From the NCBI RefSeq assembly GCF_026914265.1, contig NC_069130.1, forward strand, positions 46,771,929-46,835,928: a DNA stretch of 64,000 nt, in the 5' to 3' direction. The position numbers were made by a program, and so were the translations under genes. Shown here one piece after another: positions 1-34,300 of this stretch; the first letter of the stretch is position 1, and every line of letters starts with the position of its first letter. Under the pieces are notes generated by a model. The model saw nothing but the letters and a program-made list of their open reading frames with translations, made no database searches and had not been told where the DNA came from. The DNA is from Mya arenaria. Taxonomy: Eukaryota > Mollusca > Bivalvia > Myida > Myidae.

Positions 1-3000
1 TTTTTTTTAATTGAAAAAGGCACAACCCCATAGTTATTAATGCCAGAGTTATGGGCCTGGCTACATACATGAGAATTACCCTCAAGTAACATGTATACCA
101 AGTTTCATATGAATTTATAGAATCATTTTCACGTTATGACCAAGATTAGATTTCCGGCAAGACAACAACGCCGACGTCACCGACAACAACACCCAGACTA
201 TGACAATACCTCGACTTTTTCCTTTGAAAAATAGATGAGCAAAAGACAAACATTTCATACTTACAAAATATTTCATTTGTTCATACAGTAAAATATCAAA
301 ATACTTCAAAGGAGTTGGAGCAGGTTTTTTCAACACAACCGTATGAATTAAGTACCAGTAAACAAATCAAAAATCAGTTGTTGCAAACATCCTTCTCTTT
401 CATGAAGAAATAAACCAAAATTTGTACGAGATGAAAAGACTGTGAGCTTTAATCTTAGTTAAAATTATTGCAGAGCTGGAATATTACATTACTGGTTTTA
501 ACATGGAAATAAAATAAGCACTTTACACATAAAAAAACAACACAGACACAGAGATTTGTCACTTAGTGGTCAGTCTACTTAACTACAAACTATGGGCTCT
601 AAGTATTTCTACAGTATAACAGTATAATGATATACAAATAATTAGTTCAACTTTTTCTCAAAGCAAATTCAAAACCCCGTTTCACTGTTTTGAACTATCA
701 AAGTTTGGCAAACAGATAAACAGCTGCAGTAATAAATTACCATAATAATAAATAATAATAGTCATGATTTATAAATGTCAGAATGAATTTTATAATATTT
801 TGTACAATCTTTATATCTTCATGTGTATCATTTTTGAAACTTCATTGGGTTTTGTTAAGACAAAAATTAATGAGCTGAATACATGTACATGCAACAAGAA
901 AACTTCTCAAAACAAGGCCATCAAAAACAATAAATTAAAATGAATAACTTTTTATCATTTACAAACAAACACTTTAAATTAAATCAAAATGGAAAAGAAT
1001 ATAATAATGGTAGTTTGAGGTACATTGTGTTGAAAAGAAAAGTTCTCGGGAGGTCTATCTATTTATAGTCATAAGTTTGTTTGTAAAGTGTTTTCTGATG
1101 AATTAAGTACCTTCATTTTTTCCTCAACATAAATGTAAAATAGATAAATCTACCAATTCAAAGACATCGGAGAATCGGATAAATTCTAAACTTAATATTC
1201 AAGTGCAATATTTACAGCAAGATGTACCTGTCATAGTAATTATTCATCTGGGACCTGTTTCACTAAAGATCTAAGTTGTAAAAGGAAATTATCTTACAAT
1301 CATCAAAATTTAACTTGAGTCAGAGCTTAATTTGAAAGCACAGTAACTGTTTAAAGCTGCACTCTCACAGATTGAACGTTTTGACATTTTTTTTTTGTTG
1401 TCTTGGAACGAGCCATTTTTTGCAAAAATCCATGGAAACCAGTTATAAAAGACTGCTGACAAAGAATCAGATCGCAGATTTTTATATTTAAGTTAAAAAT
1501 TGATATTTTATGCATTTTTCTTAAACCTATAGTAACGGTTTAAGCCATAAAGCATTAATTTTCGAACAGAAATATAAAAATCTACAATCTGAATTTTTGT
1601 CAGCAATCTTATATCATTGGTTTGCAGATATTTACGCGAAAAAATACCTCTTTCCAAGACAAAAAAAAAAAGTTGTTAAAATGGTCAATCTGTGAGAATG
1701 CAGCTTATAGAAACGAAAAAAGACTTCTTGCCAACTATGACATTCCTACTAAGTCTAAGAGCCTTTATTTATACCCGGCCCTATGGTTTATTTTAATAAA
1801 ATATTTTTGTCGTGACTTCAATAATCTCAGGCGTCACAAATGGTGATCAATTATTTTTTTATTTCCTCAATTGTGTTCATTTTTAATAGCGGCAAGTTCA
1901 GTCCACTGAAATATGTAGAAAAATAACAGAATATTACACTAAGATGTTTTATTTTATGACTAAAATTGACTACGATCTTTATTAAAACAGAACCTTGAGG
2001 TATTGATGTAAATGGAGCTCTCTTGTTAACAAGCACATAACAAAATAACATAACTTAGGGTAAGCCATCCATCATCAGGATGCATAGGTGTGTTGGTGCA
2101 TTATAGATATTAACATCAAGATTATTTTTAAGTTTAATTTATATTGATTAAACATAAAATTAATTTTGCATGAATTACATTTTTGTATAACCCCATAATG
2201 ATGACACTCTTATGATATATTATATGGAAATAATGAAATAAAATATTACTATTATTACATAGCAATTTTATTTATTTTCTTCGATAACATAATGTCTAAA
2301 TAAATAAAAACGTTCTCAGTGAAAACTATTATAACTTTATTATTTTGTAACTTTAAAATGAAACTTTACAAGTAGTACATTTTTGTATTAATGATTGCGG
2401 GCTTACCTTAACTAATTTAGTAGTAAAGTAAGTTATTTTCAGATTAACTAAAAGGTTCTATTTCCTTCAAATTCAAATAAACATTATCTAAAATGACCAC
2501 ACTTTAACGACTAAAACATATATACAGATCTATAAAGAGCATTGCTTCCTAAGTTAAATAGATGCAAAAAGTCATCATATAATAGGCCAATTGACAGGAA
2601 GGTTCCAATGGTTTTTATATACAGGGGATGAGTTACTCAGAAGTTATGGAATGTTAGCATTAAGAGGAATAAATAAATATCCTGTACATGATAATAAATA
2701 AAATCCAATAGATCAACAATAACGCCATTTTAATCAAAAACAACCGTCACATAGAAAAGAAACATTAACAACATTATTACATTCTCTCTGTGTGTTAACT
2801 GAAAACCATTGTGTATAGGGAGCTATTGTATATAGGACGCAGGCAAAAAAAACACCATACTTGTTTTGACGTTATAACTTAATACATCAATCAATGTGAA
2901 TAGCATCCCTTTGAAGTGAAATGTAAACAACCATATTTGGCTTGAAATGGAAAAAACAACGTTAAAAGCCTAATACTGTATATAAGACACAGGCATTTTA

Positions 3001-3787
3001 GTCATAAGAATTCTTGGGGGAAATAGTGCTCACTATACTCAATGATTTACAGTAACTTCAGCAATAAGGTGCCACCATGAACAGTTGTGTAAGCATCTGG
3101 TGCAGAATTTATCAACAAGATCTTTTGTTTTGTATATTTTTCATCTTCTTCCATAAATTTATAACAAAAAGGACCATCTACCCAAAGGCTAATAATATCT
3201 GAATTCCTTAACTTTGCCTACCTATGACTGGTTGTATATTTAACTGAACTGGTTCTTTAAGACTTAGACCAACTTTATTGCTTAACTGTAAGTTTGCACT
3301 TTTCCCATGGGACCGAATTTACAGAGATTCGTTGATTCAACTGAGATACCCAGTTATAAAATCACCTAATAATAATAATACCAACTTTGAAATAATCTAA
3401 CAGAAACAAACAAATTGCTTTCCACATGATGATGGTTACAATTTCCAGACTTATTGAAGATATGTCAATTCACATGATATCATTAACCAGTCCGTTCTCT
3501 GGTGTACATCTGGCAATTATGGTATACCAGTTTATGATAATGTCAACCAATTAAGTCATTCATACCAAAAGCACAGCCATGAGTACCATTTTTGCAAAGC
3601 AGTCTTTCTTTATGACTTTCAAAGCTTTAAATGATCTATATTAGGCAATAGTGTGCTATATTTAGCTGCATGTTGACTGGTTACATATGTTACACAGTTG
3701 AAACTGCACTTTCATTTCAAAACACCTTGTTCCAGTCTGCATATTGACTGGTTTCATGTTTTTCACAGGTAAAACTGCACTCTTATC
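1..3787. other. FoxJ2/3 3' flank, AT-rich, no gene seen
   Basis: AT-rich sequence downstream of the FoxJ2/3 stop codon, so its upper part is probably that gene's 3' UTR. No ORF resembles a known protein. The only structured item is an inverted-repeat element at 1352-1708. I could not choose a poly(A) site because AATAAA-like hexamers are frequent on both strands. Confidence 0.6.
1352..1708. mobile_element. MITE family A, copy 1
   Basis: Starts with AAAGCTGCACTCTCACAG and ends with its near inverse (CTGTGAGAATGCAGCTT). The interior is also broadly palindromic: 'gactgctgacaaa' near the left is mirrored by 'tttgtcagcaa' near the right. Three more copies lie at 32799, 56887 and 57321. No coding capacity, so a non-autonomous DNA element; the superfamily is not assigned. 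Confidence 0.8.
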
Positions 3788-25922
<22,135 letters not shown>

Positions 25923-25951
25923 TTTGTTCGTTTACATATTCCCAATGACTG

Positions 25952-25959
25952 TGACGTCA
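25952..25959. promoter_or_regulatory. Perfect CRE (TGACGTCA) 30 bp upstream of the FoxJ2/3 start
   Basis: TGACGTCA is the full palindromic CREB/ATF site. It lies immediately upstream of the start codon, so it would be in the proximal promoter or 5' UTR. An 8-mer can occur by chance; position is the only support. Confidence 0.45.
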
Positions 25960-26485
25960 GGTGCTCGTATTTTGCCAATTAGCACTTCTTAATTACACTG
26001 TAATCGGCACATTTGACGATTCTGTTAAATATCCTTGTTCAAAATAACGTCATTTTTTAATTATGAACTTTAATTAAACAAACCTATACTTCCAGTTTTA
26101 ATCTAGATAGTAAGAACTACTTAATACGCGGATGAATACCTAAACACTTAGGACCCCCAGCAAAGTAACATAGCAACGAAAAGTGTCCTAGATATACATT
26201 CGCAATTTCAACATACAATTTGAACTGGAACATGATTAAATTCATGTTTTTGCTTGTTTCTGAATCTATTCATGCTCAAATTGGGTAAAACCAAATTTGT
26301 ATTCAATGATTAATATTCATTAACATTAATAATCAATCGATCAATATTTCACGAATGAATTTATGGTATATATAAAACGTAAATTTATATGCATGTACAT
26401 TTACATGTACACGTCATGGGCCATTAACTATGTCGACTCTCCAGCAGAGCAATAATAGAATATGTCAATGATTCAAACGTCTCTA

Positions 26486-26862
26486 CAAGGTACTTCGTTC
26501 ATTCATTCATTCATTCATTCATTCATTCATTCATTCATTCATTCATTCATTCAGTTTCATTCATTCAGTCAGTCGTTCAGTCATATAGTCAATCAGTCGG
26601 TCGGTCGTTCAGTCAGTCAGTCGGTCGGTCAGTCAGTCGGTCCGTCGGTTAGTTGGTCGGTCGGTCAGTTAGTCAGTCAGTCACTGTCAGTCAGTCAATT
26701 AGTCAGTCAGTCGGTCGGTCGGTTGGTCGGTCGTTCATTCTTCTTCGTTCGTTTGTTCGTTCGTTCGTTCGTTCATTCATTCATTCATTCATTCATTTTA
26801 TTCATTCGGTCGGTCGGTCGGTCAGTCAGTCAGTCAGTCATTCTATTCATCTATTCACTAAC
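26486..26862. repeat. Compound tetranucleotide microsatellite
   Basis: (TTCA)n passes into mixed (GTCA)n, (GTCG)n and (GTTC)n, then (ATTC)n and (GGTC)n again. It lies about 0.6 kb upstream of the FoxJ2/3 start. ORFs of Ser/Val/Gly/Arg or His/Ser repeats here are products of the simple sequence. Confidence 0.95.
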
Positions 26863-26879
26863 GAGTATTTATAGCATTT

Positions 26880-27180
26880 GAGTTTACATGCACGAATGTT
26901 GAGCTTCGTGTCGTTCGCATGCACTAGTACATTAACATGTAACATTAAATGTTGACTCCGTTGAAAATTGACACAAAGGATCATTTTTCAGCGTTATTAA
27001 ATATACACTGTGGAATTTTGATCAAAACGGTCGTTGATCAGTGTTAAAATACGATCAGTAATGTAAATTTTAAAAAGAACATATTCAAGATCGACTGAGC
27101 GTAAAAGAAAATTGCCTGTGAGTCTTTAAGGAACTCGCCGACTAAGTTTTTGGGACCATATTTTTTCACGGTAATGCACG
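26880..27180. other. Intergenic, nothing recognised
   Basis: Sequence between the microsatellite and the interspersed repeat at 27190. No gene or motif seen. Confidence 0.5.
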
Positions 27181-27189
27181 TTAAAACAG

Positions 27190-28480
27190 AAATCATTAGT
27201 GGCGGATCCAGGATTTCACGTTAGAGGGAGCCTAACTTAGTGGAACCGAACAACCTTTTGACATCCGCTTCTCCCTCAAAACCATAGTTTTAATAGTTAA
27301 AAATCTAGGCAGTGCATGGGGTTTTGCCCCCCCCCCCCCACCCCCCGGATGAATTTTTTAGTTTAGTCCGAAATGGTGCATTTTAGTGTATTTTATTACA
27401 TTTTTCAACGATATTGACATAATAAGTACACTTGGTCGATTTTAGGGAGAGGGGTGGGGTGGGGGTGGGGGCCACCCGGCCTGGGATCGAGCTGGTAGTG
27501 TATATTATTATTACTTTACTCTTTGAAGCCGATATTTGCTGAGAAGAGTACACTTTAAGTATAAAAATAAATCTGATTTTAGTGAGGGGAGTGAATCCAC
27601 GCCGGTACAGTCAAGGTTGTTTTTTTAACTCGGAAATCTGACAACAATTCCGCTCGCCTACAAGGACCCTTACAAAAAATAAGGGACAGTTCAACCTTTT
27701 AAGGTGCTAGACACCACTTGGTCCCTTAACTGGCAAAAACCTTTTTTTTAGAAAACAAGCCTAGAATTGTCAATACGAGCTAGTACGAGCTAGGCCGACA
27801 TTACAAAACAATATTTTGTTGCTTTACCCGTTACATTGTGTAGTTATATTGTGTATATTAAGCATGTGAAAGTCACGTGATTAGTACAGATACATATACC
27901 GACGTAATATTTTTTTTTCAATTAACTGGGATTTACGTTGAAGTAAAGCTTGAAATGGAAAAAAAACACACGCAAAAAGTGCGAAAGATCCATATCCGTC
28001 GTAAGCGATGTGATACATCAGTAAGTTAGATCCATTATGTTGTTCGCAACGATATCAATTTTATGCAAGTTATTGCCAAGCTGTTTGCCACTCGGTCAAT
28101 ATATCCCCAAAGTTTTAAGTAAATTGAAAGAAATTTAGAATAAACCAGACGACATTTTTGAGCAGACGACAATTTACCCAGCATGCAAAGGGTTAAAAAG
28201 CCTTACTGACACTATTCAAACTCGAGGACTAAGAGACAATATTTGAGCATATATCAACATTTGTTGAAAGGGTTCATGTCGTCAGTATCTTATTTTTAAC
28301 ATTCCTAATGATTTGCCACCGTTTATTTCGTCGTTTAAAAGTGCATTTTACAAAACCTTAGCGATCAGTCCCTTTTAAAATAAGATGGAACCAGCGACTT
28401 AATTCCGCAGTCATATTGATATTATTAAGGCCGGTTTTGAAGGCATAGAAATCCATCGACGAAAGCGACACCATTGGCTT
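27190..28480. repeat. Interspersed repeat, copy 1
   Basis: Shares blocks in the same order with 62480-62990: GAGGGAG(C/T) then AACCTTTTGACAT, then CCACGCCGGTACAGTCAAGG, then TATTTGAGC(A/T)TATATC. A C-rich run near 27330 lies inside. No ORF, and the boundaries are approximate. The family is not identified. Confidence 0.55.
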
Positions 28481-29159
28481 TATCGAGCGTTTAATAGCTT
28501 CTGTGGCTCGAATTTAGAAAATAAAATGTTTTTACTTAAAATAAATATTTTGTAACTATTATCACTAGCGTGATTTGATAATATTCATAATATTTTATAT
28601 CCGAAATTCGCGACTGTGGTTATTTCGACTGAGACTCGCGGCATTGTACTTGGAACTTGAAACTTGTAAAAAAATGAAAGGCTAGCTATTCACGACGCAT
28701 GTTTTCTTAACAAATCCCAGTGTTTCCGGGCTGCATTTATAAAACAAACGCAAGATTGTCAAAGGTTTTGTGGTGTTAATTCGCTTTGCACGCATTAGTG
28801 CGTGTGTTTTCGGAGGATCATAACAGACGGGTACCATGGGGAAATAAGTCTAAATTGGCTGGCTTTGTAATAGAAACCCCCGGTCTTAAAGACATCATTC
28901 CCATATTTCTCGAAACTTCTTAGGTCCCTTTTAACAGGATTAAGCTAAACTCACTATTTTTGTTTTTCAATAATTTGCAAAATATTAATTTCTTTAAAGA
29001 TTTTTTTTATACTTTAGATAGAAAGTATGTTTAATATAATTACAATAAACCATTTTTCATTTATCAAATTTAAGTATGTATTTGGGCTATTAAATTGAAA
29101 TAAGTCACTTAAGCCTGTTAAGCTGAAGAAGCTTCGAGAAATTGGGGCATGTGCTCTGT

Positions 29160-31460
29160 GTTTGGTCATAAACGGTCTCAGTCATGTAAACTAGGTCTAA
29201 GAATATTTACTCAATCTTAAGGATGTGTTTTTGGTCTGTGTTCGGTCGTACATATATGTGCTCGTTCTTAAGGATTTGTGTTCGGTCTAAAACAGTCCCA
29301 TTAGAGTTGTGTTCTCGGTTTCAAAGACATGTGCTCGGTTTCAAAGATAACTATTCGGTTTTAGACGGCAACAGAGATGTGTGCTTGGTTTTTAGAACGC
29401 CTGAACGATGTGCGCTCAGTCTAAAACGGTCTCAGAGATCCGTATTCGCCTATTTGGCCTAAGACAGTCACAGAATGCTCAGCCTCAGAGGGTATCAGAG
29501 ATGTGTGCTTCGTCCTAGACGATCTCTTCGATGATCGTCTAAAACGGTCCAAGAGATGTATGCTCAGTCTAATGCGGGTTCTGGGATGTATGCTCTGTCT
29601 TAAACGGTCCAAGAGATGTATGCTCAGTCTAAAGCGGTCCAAGAGATGTATGCTTAGTCTAAAGCGGTCCAAGAGATGTATGCTCCGTCTAAAGCGGTCC
29701 AAGAGATGTATGCTTAGTCTAAAGCGGTCCAAGAGATGTATGCACAGTCTAATGCGGGTTCAGAGATGTACGATCAGTCTAAAACGGCCCAAGAGATGTA
29801 TGCTCAGTCTAAAACGGTCCAAGAGCTGTATGTTCTGTCTAAAGCGGTCCAAGAGATGAATGATCAGTGTACAACGGTCCAACAGATGTATGCTCAATCT
29901 AAAACGGTCCAAGAGATGTATGCTCATTCTTAAGCGGTCCAAGAGATAAATGCTCAGTCTAAAGCGGTCCAAGAGATGTATGCTCCGACTAAGACGACCA
30001 TAGTAATGCATATTCACACATACAAGGTCCCAGATATGTATTGTTAGTCGAAGACGGACCAGAGAAGTGGGGTCAGCCTGAAATGGTCTCAGAGATGTGT
30101 GCTCCATCTAGACCATCTCAAAGGTGTGTGCTCCATCTAGACGGTCTCAGAGATGTGTGTTTCGTCTAGACGGTCTCAGAGATGTGTGTTTCGTCTAGAC
30201 AGTCTCAGAGATGTGTGTTTCGTCTAGACGGTCTCAGATGTGTGTGTTTCGTCTAGACAGTCTCAGAGATGTGTGTTCCATCTAGACGGTCTCAGAGATG
30301 TGTTTCGTCTAAACGGTCTCAGAGATGTGTGTTTCGTCTAGACGGTCTCAGAGATGTGTGTTTCGTCTAGACAGTCTCAGAGATGTGCGTTTCGTTAAGG
30401 CGGTCTCAGATATGTGTGCTCCATCTAGACAGTCTCAGATATGTGTGCTCCATCTAGACAGTCTCAGATATGTGTGCTCCATCTAGACAGTCTCAGATGT
30501 GTGTTTCGTCTAGACGGTCTCAGAGATGTGTGTTTCATTTAGGCGGTCTCAGGGATGTGTGCTCCATCTAGACTGTCTCAGAGATGTGTTTCGAATAGAC
30601 TGTCTCAGGGATGTGTGCTCCATCTAGAGGGTCTCAGGGATGTCTGCTCCATCTAGAGGGTCTCAGAAATGTCTGCTCCATCTAGAGGGTCTCAGGGATG
30701 TGTGCTCCATCTAGAGGGTCTCAGAAATGAGTGCTCCATCTAGAGGGTCACAGAGATGTGTGCTCCCATCTAGACGGTCTCAGAAATGTGTGCTCCATCT
30801 AGACGGTCTCAGATATGTGTGCTCCATCTAGACGGTCTCAGATATGTGTGCTCCATCTAGACCGTATCACATATGTGTGCTCCATCTAGACGGTGTCAGA
30901 GATGTGTGCTTCATGTAGACGTCTCAGAGATGTGTGCTCCATCTAGGCGGTCTCAGAGATGTGGCTCCATCTAGACGATCTCAGAGATGTGGCTCCATCT
31001 AGACAGTCACAGAGATGTGTGCTCCATCTAGAAAGTCCCAGAGATGTGTGCTCCGTCTAGATGATCTCAGAGATGTGGCTCCATCTAGACGATCTCAGAG
31101 ATGTGGCTCCATCTAGACAGTCCCAGAGATGTGGCTCCATCTAGATGGTCCCAGAGTTGTGGCTCCATCTAGACAGTCACAGAGATGTGTGCTCCATCTA
31201 GAAAGTCCCAGAGATGTGGCTCCATCTAGACGGTCTCAGAGATGTGGCTCCATCTAGACAGTCACAGAGATGTGTGCTCCATCTAGAAAGTCCCAGAGAT
31301 GTGTGCTCCGTCTAGACGATGTCAGAGATATGTGCTCCAGCTAGACGGTCTCAGAATTGTGTGCTCCATCTAGACGGTCCCAGGGATGTGTGCTCTGTCT
31401 AGACGGTCCAAGGGATGTGTGCTTCATCTAGACGATTTCAGAGATGTGTGCTCAGTCTAA
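29160..31460. repeat. 29/30-bp tandem array, two subfamilies
   Basis: From about 29550 to 30000 the unit is 30 bp (GGTCCAAGAGATGTATGCTC + AGTCTAAAGC), about 15 copies. From about 30070 to 31450 it is 29 bp (GGTCTCAGAGATGTGTGCTC + CATCTAGAC), about 47 copies, some shortened to GATGTGGCTCC. Diverged related units extend left to about 29160. The 30-bp part opens a frame encoding repeated CMLSLKRSKR, which I treat as an artefact. Confidence 0.92.
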
Positions 31461-31479
31461 GAATTGAGTACTTGGTCTT

Positions 31480-32798
31480 AGAGGCGTGGCTCAGAAATGT
31501 TTTTGTTTTTACTTAGAGACGGTCTCAGAGGTTTCCATAAAGAAGTGAATTTGATCACTTCTTTCAACACTTCACGAGATCAAAGTCATAGCAAAAGTAA
31601 TTAGAAGATGCTGTTCAGGAAATACTTGTTGTTACCACAGTTTAACCAGCTGCTGGTTTGATTAAACCCAGAAATGCCACCTGATTCTCTTATGAGGGTC
31701 AACAGTCAAGGTCGGAGTCACAGATATGAAGGCAACATACATTTATTTTTCTGCAGTTATAAACAACTTGTATATGGTAAAAATCTTGAAAACGTCAAGG
31801 AAAGTGATATATCACAAGGGGGATTTTCCCTCCTCTTCAATAAATTGTGGGGCTTTTTAGGGGGTAGTTTGCCCGTCTCCAAATTAGACCAATGCTCCAA
31901 TTAAGGATGAAGTTAGTTGAAAATCAAATTAAACGGTAAATGTATTTTAAGATTAATCTTAACAATAAGAATGCCTGTAACGAAGTTGTAATCTTTGATT
32001 TAAGAGAAACCAAGTAATAACCAGAATTTTTTTCAATATTATTTATTTGTTAAATAAATATTATCATTTTATCTTAAGCACATTTAATGTAAATATATCA
32101 TATTATGCATCTTCTATTATAGGTGAATTAAAGCTTTGAGGTTATCATATCATATAGCGGAAACATCACTAAAATACATTCCTTCTCCCTGAGTTAGTAC
32201 AAAATGTTAGTGACAACATTAACATTAACAACTTTTTATGGGAAGATTTTTTTTATATTTCTTTTTATTTTTTTTTACAATTGGCGATCTATGACAATCC
32301 GTTTATTTTGTCATAAAACATGTAAATATACAAATAGCTTCAACAAAAACAATCAAACATAATGTCAGATAGTATGTAGATATATTTTGTAAGGTTCTTT
32401 AACAGAATAGCTTTACCTTCTATTTTAATATGTTTAACAAAATCATTCAGAAAACATAATGGTTTAATATCTAATCTGACTTTTAATCAAAGTTTGAAAC
32501 TCAACATATTATATAGATCAATATAGAAAAGTTCAATGAATATTTTAAACATGTGTTCAGTCAAACAGACAGTTTGAATAGGAAAGTTTAAATTTGATTT
32601 ACGTAAGTGGCAAGAAACGGGTTTACTAAGGATTCATGGGTTATGTAATAGATACAATCTGAGGGAAAATGATGCAAAATTAACTTATAAAGTGAAAAGT
32701 AACAGGCTACTAAGGATTCATGGGTTATGTAATAGATACCATCTGTGGGAAAATGATGTGAAATTATCTTTCTATTTAAGACAAATGTTCAAACAATT
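31480..32798. other. Intergenic, nothing recognised
   Basis: AT-rich sequence. A short direct repeat is present (AAGGATTCATGGGTTATGTA near 32625 and again near 32714). No gene-like ORF. Confidence 0.5.
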
Positions 32799-33233
32799 GT
32801 AAAGGGACACTCACAAAGATTGACCCTTTCAACAATGTTTTTGTCTTGGAAGCTTGCCTATTTTCACATAAAGGTCGGAAAACCAGTGATACCAGATTGC
32901 TGACAAAAATTATATCTCAGTTTTTCATATTTACGTTCCATAACTGATGTTTTAAGGCTAAAAGCATTACTAATGAATTAATGAAAAGTGAAATTTTCGG
33001 CAGTTTTTTTCTACACGATTGAGATCTGTTTTATTGTGATCTATCTTATATGACTGAAAAGAAAGCATTGATACCAAAATCAGCTGATTTTATAAAAATA
33101 TTAAAAACTGTGATCAGATCTTTTATCAACAGTCTTATATCACCAATTTTTAGACATTTAGCAAACTTTGGCTGATTCCAAGACAAGAAAATAAAAAGTT
33201 GTAAAAACAGTCAATCTTAGAGAGTGAAGATTT
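32799..33233. mobile_element. MITE family A, copy 2 (diverged)
   Basis: Related to the element at 1352: AAAGGGACACTCACAAAGATTG at its left and CAGTCAATCTTAGAGAGTGA at its right, with the internal GCTGACAAA block preserved. More diverged and slightly longer than the other copies. Confidence 0.6.
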
Positions 33234-33539
33234 AAGCACATGCTTTCAATTTTTCGTTCCAGAACTAAAACACATGATTGATTTTTAACATTATACATTA
33301 TCAAAATTGGCTTCAAACATATCTGCACAAAGCGCAAAAAAATCACAATTTCAACATTCAAAATTTAATATCATTGCTTTTAACAGTATACATGTATACA
33401 AATAGACTTCTTTAAAATGAGTAACATAATAAAATGCTTGATATATGCTTTATCTAAACAACATATAAAATATAAAAAAATGTGTGTAAAAGCAACAGAA
33501 AAAAACTGTTAATGTATGAACACAGTTATAGTTAATTGC

Positions 33540-34085
33540 AAATATTTGTAGAATAGTTGAATAAAATGCCTTAAGTACCCATGTAGCATAATTAAATGGC
33601 AGTATGGTGAAATGCCTTCTAATTTACACTATCATAGGCATCCATAGATCTCATGTAGCATAATTCAATGGTAGAATAGTAAAATGCCTTCTAATTCACA
33701 CCATTATAGGCACACAAAGTTCACATGAGGCATAGTTGAATTGCAATATAGTAAAATGCCTTTTAGTTAATACCATCATAGGTATCCACAGTACACATGT
33801 GGTGTAATTAATTGGCAGTATTAGTCAAATGCCTTCTAATTCATACCATCATAGGTACCCACAGTACACGTGGTGTAATTAAATGGCAGTATTAGTCAAA
33901 TGCTTTCTAATTCATACCATCATAGGTACCCACAGTACACATGTGGTGTAATTAAATGGCAGTATTAGTCAAATGCCTTCTAATTTTCACCATTATACGT
34001 ACCCACAGTACACATGTGGTGTAATTAAATGGCAGTATGGTAGTAAAATGCCTTCTAATTAATACAATCACCCACAGGAAACAGA
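33540..34085. repeat. About 73-bp tandem array, 7 copies
   Basis: GTGTAATTAAATGGCAGTAT ... AAATGCCTTCTAATTCATAC ... GGTACCCACAGTACACAT repeats with a spacing of 69-74 bases. It lies just below the UreD stop codon and may be part of its 3' UTR. Confidence 0.85.
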
Positions 34086-34219
34086 AATTGAAATGACAGT
34101 ATAGCAAAAATGCCTTATTTTTTAAACTACAATACAATGTAGATATTATGCTTCCTTTAAGGCCGTAGTATTTTTCAGTATGTGGAATGTTGCTGATTAT
34201 TGCATGTCAGTTATATTGC

Positions 34220-34300
34220 TCAGTATTTCCCTTCAAACGGATTTCCACCAATCAGAGTCCTCAGTTCTTCGGCAATTACGGACACCACGGACTTGTACGC
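34220..34300 (-). CDS. UreD: UreD exon 8, C-terminus (residues 277-302)
   Basis: 81 nt with TGA at 34222-34220, after TTTTCAG|GCG. Encodes AYKSVVSVIAEELRTLIGG, like the final helix of plant UreD (VYNFLRQQLAELEPLLG). Confidence 0.93.
   Translation of the reverse strand, partial: AYKSVVSVIAEELRTLIGGNPFEGKY

Noticed and set aside
29503..30107. ORFs on both strands encoding CMLSLKRSKR or RFRLSIHLLD repeats
   Set aside because: Both come from the 30-bp array, where a period divisible by 3 keeps any stop-free frame open.
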